64,000 bases of DNA from Verrucomicrobiota bacterium (GCA_018648805.1 JABGQM010000026.1:1-64000); one strand, 5' to 3'; shown: positions 41,182 to 49,573, numbered from the stretch's first letter. Numbers and translations are program-made. The notes: a model not told the origin generated them from the letters alone.

Positions 41182-44100
41182 ATGCGCAGGATACTTGATT
41201 GGTTCTGGCTACGTGGCTTGGGAGTGGTGCTCGGTCTGCTCGCCCTGCTCCTCTTTGTCCTGACGATGGCGAGAGGTGTGGTCCCCGGCCAGTCGGCCGA
41301 ACTTCTGGCACGGTATGGTGGATTGTTCCCTATGACCGCACCCGAGCGCCCCATCTGGGGATGGCTGGTCGATCTCGTATGGAACCTACCCCTGGGCAGC
41401 GCTGTTGGTAACGTAACCTTCCTCAGCGCCCTGTTCGGAGCCGTTTGTGTGGGTTTGCTCTATCACGCTGTCTCGGCGGGGCTTACACTGGTTTCCGGTC
41501 CTCCGGATCTTACCGTCAGACGTGGTGCTGTTCTGGCCCGTGTGGCCGGTGTTGTGGCGGCGCTGGCGCTCTGCTTCAGTACGCCGTTCTGGATCGTGGC
41601 GACGCGTGCGCACAACGCCACATGCGATATTGCTCTGCTGCTTGGCGCGTTGGCCCTTCTTATTCTCTATGGCCAGTCGCGCGGCTGCGGGTGGCTCTAT
41701 GTGCTCGCGTTCGTGTGGGGCATTGGCACGGTTGAGTACGCCTCATTCATTATCTTCTTCCCTCTGGTTCTGGTCGTGGTGTTGGCTCTGATGTGGCGCA
41801 AGGGCCAGCTGCGAGGCCTGCCTGTTGTCTCTGCGACGGGATGCGGACTCCTGGGACTGTCGCTCTACCTGGTTGTTGCATGGCGCTTCTATGGCTCGGA
41901 GGGGCACGCCATACGTGACTATCCCGGCTACTTCTCTGTGGTGTGGATCCTGTGGAAGACCCAGTACCAACTCATCATGAGCAGTTTGCCGCGTGAGGGA
42001 TGGTTGCTGGTGATCCTGACGACAGGCGTGCCCTGGGTGGTGGGCCTCGGTGTCGCGCGGCGTGGGATCAAGGATGCCCCTGAGTGGTCCGATTCACTGC
42101 TTCACATCGTGCTCAGCGTGCTCAGCCTGCTAGTTCTGCTCAACCTCCAAGTGGCGCCGTGGGCACTCCTGGGACACGCTCGCTTGCTGGTTATGCCCTA
42201 CGTTCTAACCGCCGCGTTGACAGGCTACCTGGTGGCATACTGGCTGAGAGTGGGGTTGTCATGGGGGCCCATGCCCAGCGGGAAGGGCGGCTCTATGTTG
42301 TCCCGGGCCTTGGGCTGGCTCTTTCTCTTGGGCTTGACGGCATCGGTGCTGGCCTCGCCTTTCAGAAATCACGCCAGCGCGGATACACGTCAGGTCGAGA
42401 ATCTGAACGATTGCGCGTCGATGATTGTAAATGCGGCCGCTGCAGGAGGAGACGCGGAGAGTGCCTGGATTGTTTCCGACGGTGTCATGGATGATCTTAT
42501 CCGCGTCATGGCCCACCAGAAAGGTGCTTCCCTGCAGCTCTTGGACCTCAGCAGCGCAGGCAACCCTGTGTACGCCAAGTACCTTGCCAACCACGTGGAT
42601 ACGCCGCGTTTGAAGAACCTGGCACGAATCGGTGTGGTTCCGTTGCTGCAGGAGCTCTTTGTCGGCACCGCCAGCATCAAGGAGCGAACGGTTATGCTGG
42701 TCTCACCCGACCTGTGGACGCTAGCGGGTCGACGGAGCGTCCCTGACCGACTGGTGTTCCGTGGAGCCGAAGATGTGGCGGAGATGGACTTCAAAGGCGT
42801 CTATGATGAGCATGTAGACTTTTTTGCCACGGTTGTCCCCGGCCTGAAGGAGGCGGCTGCACGTGATGATGTGGCTGACCCCATAGCACGCACGGCCTAC
42901 CGTTTGCTACGCCAATGCAGCCTGATGGCCAACAATCTGGGCGTGTTGCTGGAGGATCATCAGCGTGCGGAATTGGCCTTCGGCGCCTATGCGCAGGCGC
43001 GGGATATCCTCCCTTCCAACATCAGTGCTCTCTTGAATAGGGTCCGAATGGTCGAGGCGGGTCATCCTTCCGATCTGGCCGAGGAGATACGATCCCGCTT
43101 TGCGGAGCTCCTGGCTGCAGAGGGGCGGTTCAACATCATGGGGCTCGCGGCCCGCTATGGCTATGTACGTGAACCCAATGCGTTCAATGGTATTGCGCGG
43201 ATGTGGGCATTTTCGGGGCAACCCGGTATGGCCGTGGCCAGCACGGAACGGGCCCTCGAACTGGCAGGCAAAGATGAAGCGCACGTGCTCAAGGCAAGCC
43301 TGGCCCGCCTTCATCTCGACCAGAGCCGCGATAAGGAGAGCGAAGCCCTGTTCTACGAGCTGTTGGTCGAAGATCCCGGACATGCCGGCGCACTCATGGG
43401 GCTGGCACGCATCTCGGCTCGCAAGGGCGCCTTTGATGATGCCCGCCAATACCTCATCAAGGCTGAGCACGCCGGGGTCGAAGCGCCCACGCTTGCCCTC
43501 GAGCGGGCCGTGATTGCGGTGCTGCAGCGGGATGATGCTGCGGCACGGGAAGCACTCGATGCACTTCTGCGTGAGGATGGGAAGCAGATGTTTGCATGGC
43601 GCATGCTGCTCGAGATCCTGATCCGGCAGCAGGATTGGGATCGGCTTGAGGACGCATCCATTCAGCTGAGGAGTATGGCCGGCGGGGAAACATATGTGGC
43701 CGAAATTGAGGCCGTCTTCGCCCTGCGCGATGGTGACCTGCCGACGGCGCGACGCGCGCTTGAGCTGGCGCGCTCTACGCGCCCCAATGATGTGGCGCTG
43801 CTACACCGCACGTTGCGCCTGGCTCTCCTTTCCGGTACCCCAAGTCAGGTTGAGAAGTATGCGCGCATGGTCCTGCATGCGGATAGCGGGGACGCCTTGG
43901 GTAACTACGCTATTGGTGCGGTTCGAGTGGCCAGCGGCGAGTTGGAGCTGGCGGAGGATGCCCTGCGCCGGAGCATGGTGCGTCAGCGCCTGCCGCGGGC
44001 ACTGAACGATCTGGCCTGGTTATTGCAGGCGAAGAAGGCATACGCGGAGGCCGAAACACTGGCGCGCGAAGCGACGGCGTTGCGGCCGACGATGCACCAG

Positions 44101-44355
44101 GCCTGGGACACACTGGGTGAGATCCTGATGCGACAGGGAAAGCTGACGGAGGCGGAAGTGGCCCTGGAAAAGGTACTGTCGTTGACGCCGGATAGCCTGG
44201 CGGCCCTCCTGCATATGGCCCAGCTTCAGGCAGCCAAAGGGGATGAGCCGCACGCCCGCGAGATTCTGCTCATGATCGCCAGTCGGGCTGACCGCCTGTC
44301 GTCCAAAGCCAAGGCGGAGTACGACGCCCTGCATCGCGCATTGGGTGACGATTAG
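41182..44355 (+). CDS. DUF2723-type membrane protein with C-terminal TPR repeats
   Basis: 1057 residues. The N-terminal half has about ten membrane helices (10-400). Its start (LARYGGLFPMTAPERPIWGW, with a following FLSALFGAVCVGLL segment) resembles DUF2723/GT117-type proteins, thought to be glycosyltransferases that use a lipid-linked sugar. A soluble region follows (about 410-590). Tetratricopeptide repeats run from about 610 to 1050 (for example GALMGLARISARKGAFDDAR and AYAEAETLAREATALRPTMH). A role in protein or lipid glycosylation is inference from the family. It starts 9 nt after the preceding stop. Its TAG overlaps the stop codon of the convergent RluB-type gene. Confidence 0.85.
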   Translation: MRRILDWFWLRGLGVVLGLLALLLFVLTMARGVVPGQSAELLARYGGLFPMTAPERPIWGWLVDLVWNLPLGSAVGNVTFLSALFGAVCVGLLYHAVSAGLTLVSGPPDLTVRRGAVLARVAGVVAALALCFSTPFWIVATRAHNATCDIALLLGALALLILYGQSRGCGWLYVLAFVWGIGTVEYASFIIFFPLVLVVVLALMWRKGQLRGLPVVSATGCGLLGLSLYLVVAWRFYGSEGHAIRDYPGYFSVVWILWKTQYQLIMSSLPREGWLLVILTTGVPWVVGLGVARRGIKDAPEWSDSLLHIVLSVLSLLVLLNLQVAPWALLGHARLLVMPYVLTAALTGYLVAYWLRVGLSWGPMPSGKGGSMLSRALGWLFLLGLTASVLASPFRNHASADTRQVENLNDCASMIVNAAAAGGDAESAWIVSDGVMDDLIRVMAHQKGASLQLLDLSSAGNPVYAKYLANHVDTPRLKNLARIGVVPLLQELFVGTASIKERTVMLVSPDLWTLAGRRSVPDRLVFRGAEDVAEMDFKGVYDEHVDFFATVVPGLKEAAARDDVADPIARTAYRLLRQCSLMANNLGVLLEDHQRAELAFGAYAQARDILPSNISALLNRVRMVEAGHPSDLAEEIRSRFAELLAAEGRFNIMGLAARYGYVREPNAFNGIARMWAFSGQPGMAVASTERALELAGKDEAHVLKASLARLHLDQSRDKESEALFYELLVEDPGHAGALMGLARISARKGAFDDARQYLIKAEHAGVEAPTLALERAVIAVLQRDDAAAREALDALLREDGKQMFAWRMLLEILIRQQDWDRLEDASIQLRSMAGGETYVAEIEAVFALRDGDLPTARRALELARSTRPNDVALLHRTLRLALLSGTPSQVEKYARMVLHADSGDALGNYAIGAVRVASGELELAEDALRRSMVRQRLPRALNDLAWLLQAKKAYAEAETLAREATALRPTMHQAWDTLGEILMRQGKLTEAEVALEKVLSLTPDSLAALLHMAQLQAAKGDEPHAREILLMIASRADRLSSKAKAEYDALHRALGDD

Positions 44356-45116
44356 CGGATATCGCGCCACTGACCGGGCTTCAGCCCCTTCAACGAGAGA
44401 TCCCCCACGCGCGTGCGCACCAGGCGGTGCACCCGCAGTCCCGACCGCTCACACAGACGCCTGACCTGTCGGTTACGCCCTTCTCGTAGGACCACTTCGA
44501 TGACCCCTCTCTCCTCGCGCGCCTCTCTCTCCCGGCGTGGCATCCCGGCCTTCGTAGTTCGGCTGTTCGGCTGTTCGATTGTTCGACTGTTCCCTCGCTT
44601 CACCACCGTGACGCGTGCGGGCACCGTTGTGTAACCCTCAATATCGATCGGGCTCTCCAGTTGCGCCACGATCTCCGGTGCGAGCGATCCCGACACGGTG
44701 ACGCGATACACCTTCTCCTGTCCGAAACGGGGATGCGTGAGATGCGCGATCAACCCGCCATCATTGGACAGCAACAGCAAGCCCTCGCTATCCTTGTCCA
44801 GCCGCCCCGCCGGCACGATGCGCTCAGAGATATCTTTCAGAAGCTCATAGACGGTCTTGCCATCAGTATCGGAACGGCTGCAGATGTACCCGCGGGGCTT
44901 ATAGAGAACGATCGTCCGCGTAGCTTCGCCATCGACCGGCAGGTCGACACCATCCACACGGATACAATCCACCGCAGGATCCACGCGCAGCCCCGGTTCG
45001 TCTACGACCGCCCCGTTAACCGCCACACGCCCCGCCCCAATAATCTCCGCACTCCCCCTTCGCGACGCCACCCCGCGCTCCGCCAACACTTTCTGAAGTC
45101 TCATTCCTTCTGACAT
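44352..45116 (-). CDS. rluB: RluB-type 23S rRNA pseudouridine synthase with a repeat-encoded insert
   Basis: 254 residues from the ATG at 45116. The S4 RNA-binding domain (about 4-60; RLQKVLAERGVASRRGSAEI) precedes the RsuA/RluB catalytic domain, whose nucleophile is Asp108 in GRLDKDSEGLLLL. Further motifs are KVYRVTVSG and REGRNRQVRRLCE. Members modify a uridine in 23S rRNA (RluB, U2605 in E. coli) or 16S rRNA. Residues about 174-200 do not belong to the family: they include RTIEQPNSRTTKAG, encoded by repeat element E9 on the complementary strand. The insert precedes the REGRNRQVRR motif, in a loop between strands. Frame and flanking motifs are intact, so the protein is probably functional. 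Confidence 0.9.
   Translation of the reverse strand: MSEGMRLQKVLAERGVASRRGSAEIIGAGRVAVNGAVVDEPGLRVDPAVDCIRVDGVDLPVDGEATRTIVLYKPRGYICSRSDTDGKTVYELLKDISERIVPAGRLDKDSEGLLLLSNDGGLIAHLTHPRFGQEKVYRVTVSGSLAPEIVAQLESPIDIEGYTTVPARVTVVKRGNSRTIEQPNSRTTKAGMPRREREAREERGVIEVVLREGRNRQVRRLCERSGLRVHRLVRTRVGDLSLKGLKPGQWRDIR
44551..44593 (-). repeat. Octamer-word half-element E9 inside a CDS
   Basis: A B-end (cttcgtagttcgg) and right arm words ggctgttc, ggctgttc, gattgttc, gactgttc, without the other arm or core. It lies wholly inside the RluB-type gene and is read in frame on the minus strand. Confidence 0.92.
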
Positions 45117-45179
45117 ACGACTGACACTACCTGTCTGCCCCTCCCTCGGCAAGAGCCGTTCGAAGCACTTGTCCCGGTC

Positions 45180-45223
45180 AGCGTGTCATCCAGAGCTACG
45201 ATCGTAGGTTTATATGACACGCT
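45180..45223. repeat. Compound palindrome P1
   Basis: Outer half-sites AGCGTGTCAT and ATGACACGCT (perfect 10-bp inverted repeat), 6-nt spacers (ccagag and gtttat), and a central 12-bp palindrome CTACGATCGTAG. It is the first of three copies between the divergent RluB-type gene and the pyrophosphorylase gene. The symmetry axis is at 45201/45202. Confidence 0.93.
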
Positions 45224-45264
45224 GAATGGGGGAAACTCGCTCTTTATAAGGAAATATGCGCATA

Positions 45265-45310
45265 TAGCGTGTCATATATCCATACGATCGTATGTTTATA
45301 TGACACGCTA
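45265..45310. repeat. Compound palindrome P2
   Basis: Outer half-sites TAGCGTGTCAT and ATGACACGCTA (perfect 11 bp), spacers atatcc and gtttat, centre ATACGATCGTAT. The outer bases of the central palindrome changed from C...G in P1 to A...T here, which keeps the pairing. The axis is 86 bp from that of P1. Confidence 0.93.
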
Positions 45311-45354
45311 TCGTGAGCCGATAGCCCATAAATATTGGATATAGGTTGTCCTGG

Positions 45355-45394
45355 CGTGTCATAAATAGCCACGATCGTAGCTGAATATGACACG
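45355..45394. repeat. Compound palindrome P3
   Basis: Outer half-sites CGTGTCAT and ATGACACG (perfect), spacers aaatag and ctgaat, centre CCACGATCGTAG with one broken pair. The axis is 87 bp from that of P2. The conserved core in all three copies is ACGATCGT. It ends 11 nt before the ATG of a small leader ORF. Confidence 0.92.
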
Positions 45395-45405
45395 GAGGCG
45401 GCGGT

Positions 45406-45504
45406 ATGAAGAGGGATATGGTTGCTGAATGGTGCTTTTCTTTGCGTCGACAGGGGCGGTGTGGTACTTTTTTTCTTTTCCGCAAAGGGAGTGTGCGACC
45501 ATGA
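45406..45504 (+). CDS. Possible 32-codon leader ORF upstream of the pyrophosphorylase
   Basis: The ATG at 45406 follows ACGGAGGCGGCGGT, an excellent RBS, directly after palindrome P3. The 32-residue product is basic (MKRDMVAEWCFSLRRQGRCG, then TFFLFRKGSVRP), with two Cys and many Arg. Its TGA overlaps the ATG of the next gene (ATGA), the arrangement expected for translational coupling. It could be a regulatory leader peptide or a small protein. A competing reading is that the region is only promoter: TTGCGT, 17 nt, TACTTT occurs at 45442-45470 within it. Too short to be sure. Confidence 0.4.
   Translation: MKRDMVAEWCFSLRRQGRCGTFFLFRKGSVRP
45442..45470 (+). promoter_or_regulatory. Possible promoter for the pyrophosphorylase gene
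   Basis: TTGCGT (45442-45447), 17-nt spacer, TACTTT (45465-45470), about 30 nt before the ATG at 45501. Partial matches only. If used, its transcript would exclude most of the leader ORF. Confidence 0.3.
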
Positions 45505-46898
45505 CAATGACCTATACTGAGGCACTCGACATTCTGACCAACCAGGATCAAGCACACCTGCTGGCATTCTGGGAGCAACTCGATGAAGCGCAGCAGCAGG
45601 CCCTCCTGATGCAGATTGAGGAGATTGACTTCTCGGAGATCGACCGTATGCGTGTGGCCCTTAAGCAGCAGGCCGAAGCCGCCACGGCGGGGCAGGGCGC
45701 CTTTGAGCCGGCCCCGGTGCTCACTCTGGAGGAAGCGGGCGACCCCGCTGTGCGCGAACTGGGCCATAGGGCTTTGCGGTCGGGCAAGGTCGGGGTCCTG
45801 CTGGTCGCCGGTGGGCAGGGCTCACGGCTGGGCTATGACGGTCCCAAGGGATGCTATGAAATTGGCCCTATTTCGAAGGCACCGCTCTTCGAAATCCACT
45901 CGCGCAAAATTCTGGCGCTCGAACGCCAGTACGAGACCGAGGTGCCGTTCTATGTCATGACCAGCGAGGCCAATGATGCGCCGACGCGGGCCTTCTTTGA
46001 ATTACACGATTACTTCGGCCTGACCCCCGCACGGGTCATCTTCTTTCAACAGGGCATGTGGCCGGGTCTGGACCCGGATGGTAATCTTCTGCTCGACCGT
46101 CCCGACCACATCTTCGTGAGCCCGGATGGACACGGCGGCATCCTTTCTGCCCTGCGCAACCGCGGTGTACTTGAGGACATGGCCGATCGCGGCCTGAATG
46201 CGCTATTCTACTTCCAGGTCGACAACCCGCTGGTCGAGATCGCCGACCCGGACTTCCTGGGGCAGCACTTTGCCAACGAAGCGGAGATCTCGGTCAAGGT
46301 GTGCGCCAAGCGGGATGCATCCGAAGGACTTGGTATGCTCGTGACCCGGGAGGGACACACCGAAATCATCGAGTACAGCGATCTCACAGATGCACAGAAA
46401 GCGGAGCGCCGACCGGACGGCCAGTTCCGCCTGCTCTACGGCAGCGTGGCTATCCATATCTTTACGTTCGGCTTTCTTAAGCGTGAGGCCGACGAGGCCC
46501 TTCCGCTGCATGTGGCGCATAAGCAGATTCCATATTGCGATGCGACGGGCGCCATCCTGAAGCCGGACACGCCCAATGCCTACAAGTTCGAGAAGTTTAT
46601 CTTCGATGTCCTGCCCGACGCGGAGCGCTCACTGAACGTGGAGTTTGCGCGCGCGGAGGAGTTCTCTCCGGTTAAGAACGCGGAAGGGAACGATTCCCCC
46701 GCCACGACTCGCCGTGACATGGTGGCGAAGTTTGCCCGCTGGTTCGATGCCTGTGGCGTAAGGGTCCCGCGTGATGCCGATGGCACACCCACCGTAAAGA
46801 TCGAAATCGATCCCTGCTATGCCCTCAACGTCGATGACCTGAAAGCCAAGCTTCCCGCTGACTTCAAAATCGAAGGGGATGTCCTGCTGCAAGCATGA
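45501..46898 (+). CDS. Eukaryotic-type UDP-sugar pyrophosphorylase (UAP-like)
   Basis: 465 residues. The family (UDPGP, type UAP/AGX) makes UDP-N-acetylglucosamine, or related UDP-sugars, from UTP and a sugar 1-phosphate. The nucleotide-binding signature is VAGGQGSRLGYDGPKGCYEI (about 103-122). Others are MTSEANDAPTRAFFE, FFQQGMWPGLD, SPDGHGGILSAL and the substrate-binding QVDNPLVEIADP. An N-terminal helical region (about 1-90) precedes the nucleotidyltransferase core. Most bacteria use GlmU instead; this type is usual in eukaryotes and some PVC bacteria. Start ATG at 45501 with AAAGGGAG upstream; three compound palindromes (P1-P3) and a leader ORF precede it. Confidence 0.92.
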   Translation: MTMTYTEALDILTNQDQAHLLAFWEQLDEAQQQALLMQIEEIDFSEIDRMRVALKQQAEAATAGQGAFEPAPVLTLEEAGDPAVRELGHRALRSGKVGVLLVAGGQGSRLGYDGPKGCYEIGPISKAPLFEIHSRKILALERQYETEVPFYVMTSEANDAPTRAFFELHDYFGLTPARVIFFQQGMWPGLDPDGNLLLDRPDHIFVSPDGHGGILSALRNRGVLEDMADRGLNALFYFQVDNPLVEIADPDFLGQHFANEAEISVKVCAKRDASEGLGMLVTREGHTEIIEYSDLTDAQKAERRPDGQFRLLYGSVAIHIFTFGFLKREADEALPLHVAHKQIPYCDATGAILKPDTPNAYKFEKFIFDVLPDAERSLNVEFARAEEFSPVKNAEGNDSPATTRRDMVAKFARWFDACGVRVPRDADGTPTVKIEIDPCYALNVDDLKAKLPADFKIEGDVLLQA

Positions 46899-46922
46899 TG
46901 GGCCACTCCTCAGTTCTCTGAA

Positions 46923-48308
46923 TCACTCCACCGGCGCGAGCACCACGCGGAAGCCAATCGTGTCGTAGCGCGCGTCAGGGGTATCGAAGCCGCGGGTCTC
47001 GATCTCGAGGCTGACCGGATCCTCGTGGTCCCAGCCGCCGCCGTGGCGTACTTTCAGCTGGCGTGAAGCGAGGTCATGCCAGTCGTGACACCACTCCCAC
47101 ACGTTGCCGGCCAAACCGTGAATGGTCCACTCGTTGACGCCCGCGGTGGTGACATTACAACTCACGGCATGCCCATCGTCGTACCCCGCGATGCCCTCCA
47201 GATCCGGTAGCGCCGCGCGGGCCGCTTGGTCGGCATGATTTCCGTATAGCGGCGGCCAGTCGTTGCCCCAGGGGTAGCGCCGCTGACTGCCGCAGCGCGC
47301 CACGGTCATCCACTCGGCGTGGGTGGGCAGACGGCAGCGCATGCCCTTGGGCATGCTGTGCCGGAAATAGGTGTTCAGCCATTCGCAGAAGGCTTGGGCA
47401 TCGAACCAGCTGACGAGGACGGCCGGCTGCTCGTCACCATCCAACGACAGCGTTTCGCGTGAACCACTATCATGGCCGGGCCGGAATCGTCGGAATTGGC
47501 CATTGCTCAGTTCAAAGCCCCCCATCCACAGTTCGGCGTCGGGAACCCAGATGAAGGTCAGCACCTGCCCGCGGCCGAGTGGCACCAGGCGTGTATCACC
47601 ACTGCGCGGCGCGGGGTTCTGTTGCAAGACAATGGGGGGCCGGTTGGGACGCGCAATCTCGGGGAGGGCGTCGGGCTGGGATACGGATACGGTTGAAGGC
47701 TGGTTGGTCAGCGGAGCAGCCAGGTCCAGGCGCAGCGGTATCTGGTTGGATACGGCCAGGTCAAGCCCTTCGCTGACCGACTGGAAAGCCAACAGGACGG
47801 CTGCATCGTCGGCGTGTGTCGTGACGGCCCAATGCAAGGGCGTCTGACCCGATCCCGTTTGGGCCGCGACGGCCATGCCAGCCTTGATCAGCATACGTAC
47901 ACTGTTGGTGGCATTGCGGCTTGCGGCCCAGTGCAGCGGCGTGATGCCGTTGTCGGTAATGGCGGCCAAGTCGGCACCATGCTCGATCAGCAACTGCATC
48001 GTCTGGGTCGAATTTTCCGCCGCGGCCCAATGCAGGGGCGTGAACCCTCCCGCACTCGGCGCATCCACCCAGGCGCCGTGCGCGATGAGCAGCTTGACCA
48101 TCCCGGGCCGGTCAAGGGCTGCGGCCAGGTGGAGAGGCGTCACACCTCCGTCGGCAGCGGTGTTGGCCAGCGTGGCCCCGCCGATGTTCAGGCAGCGGGC
48201 CACCTCGTCGATTTTCGCCTGGCGGATCAACGTCAGCAGGCTGCACGGCTCAGCTGCCCGGACATTCAGGACCAGCAAAAGGACGCAGCAGCATACGGAT
48301 CTACGCAT
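46923..48308 (-). CDS. Secreted ankyrin-repeat and FGE/sulfatase-modifying-factor domain protein
   Basis: 461 residues. I chose the ATG at 48308, overlapping the upstream stop by 8 nt; an in-frame ATG at 48332 is the alternative. A signal peptide (SVCCCVLLLVLNVRA) leads into four or five ankyrin repeats (about 25-170; GGVTPLHLAAALDRPGMVKLL and similar). A Pro-rich linker is followed by a formylglycine-generating-enzyme-like domain (about 255-460; LPTHAEWMTVARCG, RRYPWGNDWPP, GLAGNVWEWCHDW, TIGFRVVLAP). The start of the FGE domain lacks the usual MGS-type motif and the catalytic cysteine pair is not evident. It may be a binding rather than an oxidising domain. The combination with ankyrin repeats is unusual. 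Confidence 0.85.
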   Translation of the reverse strand: MRRSVCCCVLLLVLNVRAAEPCSLLTLIRQAKIDEVARCLNIGGATLANTAADGGVTPLHLAAALDRPGMVKLLIAHGAWVDAPSAGGFTPLHWAAAENSTQTMQLLIEHGADLAAITDNGITPLHWAASRNATNSVRMLIKAGMAVAAQTGSGQTPLHWAVTTHADDAAVLLAFQSVSEGLDLAVSNQIPLRLDLAAPLTNQPSTVSVSQPDALPEIARPNRPPIVLQQNPAPRSGDTRLVPLGRGQVLTFIWVPDAELWMGGFELSNGQFRRFRPGHDSGSRETLSLDGDEQPAVLVSWFDAQAFCEWLNTYFRHSMPKGMRCRLPTHAEWMTVARCGSQRRYPWGNDWPPLYGNHADQAARAALPDLEGIAGYDDGHAVSCNVTTAGVNEWTIHGLAGNVWEWCHDWHDLASRQLKVRHGGGWDHEDPVSLEIETRGFDTPDARYDTIGFRVVLAPVE

Positions 48309-48822
48309 AGAGACCAATCTCGAGAGCTTCAATATTCATCGCGATCAAGGCCTCGGGTTTTCCAGCCAACTCGTGTCGGATACCCTCCTTGATGGCGGCC
48401 ACCGGCACGACGGTCTTGCCGGCCAGGTAGGCTCCCAGCATAACGAAGTTGGCGGTACGGATCTCACCCAGCTCGTTGGCAATATCCGTCGCCCGCACGC
48501 TGACCACGTGCGGGTCACCGACCGGCTCACACAACGCGGTGTTCAGAATGACCCGCGTCGTGGCGGCGCGGGTTGGCAGGAAGCGCATGGCACTTTCCCG
48601 GTTGAGAATCAACATGGTGTCGTACTGTTCGGGAACCGGACTGTGGATCTCGTCGCCGGAGAGTACGATCTGGCAGTTGGATGTCCCGCCGCGTACCTCC
48701 GCCCCGTAGGCCGGAAAATAGGTCACGTGTGGCACGCTCTGCATCGCGCTGCGCGCCAGCAGGCGGCCGATCAGCAAGATGCCCTGTCCGCCCGACCCGG
48801 CGATGAGGATGCGCTCAAGCAT
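48301..48822 (-). CDS. 2-oxoacid:ferredoxin oxidoreductase, gamma subunit
   Basis: 173 residues from the ATG at 48822. The frame is open 76 codons further up, but that is antisense-like sequence inside the beta gene. The family start RILIAGSGGQGILLIGRLLA (about 4-23) binds the flavin or CoA-related ligand region. The segments YGAEVRGGTSNCQIVLSGDE and ANFVMLGAYLAG are also characteristic. It is the last gene of a four-gene operon and overlaps the beta subunit gene by 8 nt. Confidence 0.93.
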   Translation of the reverse strand: MLERILIAGSGGQGILLIGRLLARSAMQSVPHVTYFPAYGAEVRGGTSNCQIVLSGDEIHSPVPEQYDTMLILNRESAMRFLPTRAATTRVILNTALCEPVGDPHVVSVRATDIANELGEIRTANFVMLGAYLAGKTVVPVAAIKEGIRHELAGKPEALIAMNIEALEIGLYA

Positions 48823-49573
48823 GCACGACCTCACCTTCGTTGCGGAATATCCTGGTGGGGAAGACACCGCGCATGGTCTGGCCCACGAACCCGAGCGCAT
48901 CCACCGGCGACAGGCGCTGGTAGGTCGGGCAGGGCGATAGGATCTCAACGAAACAGTAGCCCCGCTTCTCGACCTGGTAGCGCATGGCGGTCCGGATCGC
49001 CTTGCGCGTCTTGCGTACCCCCGCCGGCCCATCAATCGCGACACGCTCAATGTAGTAGGGGCGGTCCAGCGTATTGATCAGTTCGCACATGCGGATCGGT
49101 GGCCCCATCGTCTCCACATCGCGCCCTTCGGGTGAGGTGCTGGTGCGCTGTCCCTCCATCGTGGTGGGGGCCATCTGCCCGCCGGTCATGCCGTACACGG
49201 CGTTGTTGATGAAGAAAACGGCGATGTGTTCACCGCGGTTGGCGGCGTGAATGGTCTCGGCGGTTCCGATAGCGGCCAAGTCACCATCGCCCTGGTAGGC
49301 AAACACGATCTTGTCCGGATCGGCACGCTTGATGCCTGTAGCGACCGCAGGCGTCCGGCCGTGCGCGGCTTCAACGACATCGAAATTAAGGTAGAAGTAT
49401 GCCAGCACGGCACAGCCAACCGGTGCAATCCCGATCACACGCTCACGTATCTCGAGGGTGTCCACGGCCTCGGCAATCAACTTGTGCGCAATGCCGTGGC
49501 CGCAACCGGGGCAGTAGTGGGTCTGCACTTCGGTCAGGGCCTCGGGTGGCCGGCTATGGGGGATCCGTTCCAT
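48815..49573 (-). CDS. 2-oxoacid:ferredoxin oxidoreductase, beta (TPP-binding) subunit
   Basis: 252 residues. It binds thiamine pyrophosphate: CPGCGHGIAHKLIAEA near the N-terminus (about 18-33), the segment FAYQGDGDLAAIGTAETIHA (GDG...) and the downstream NNAVYGMTGGQM complete the TPP/Mg motif. The enzyme oxidatively decarboxylates a 2-oxoacid to acyl-CoA and reduces ferredoxin. It overlaps the alpha gene by 1 nt and the gamma gene by 8 nt. Confidence 0.94.
   Translation of the reverse strand: MERIPHSRPPEALTEVQTHYCPGCGHGIAHKLIAEAVDTLEIRERVIGIAPVGCAVLAYFYLNFDVVEAAHGRTPAVATGIKRADPDKIVFAYQGDGDLAAIGTAETIHAANRGEHIAVFFINNAVYGMTGGQMAPTTMEGQRTSTSPEGRDVETMGPPIRMCELINTLDRPYYIERVAIDGPAGVRKTRKAIRTAMRYQVEKRGYCFVEILSPCPTYQRLSPVDALGFVGQTMRGVFPTRIFRNEGEVVHA

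Noticed and set aside
45180..45394. The triple palindrome as a CRISPR array
   Set aside because: Repeats vary in the centre and spacers, only three copies exist, the 86-87 bp period is too long for typical arrays, and no cas genes are present.
45180..45394. The palindromes as integron attC sites
   Set aside because: The attC end motifs (RYYYAAC and GTTRRRY) are not present, and no integrase is seen.
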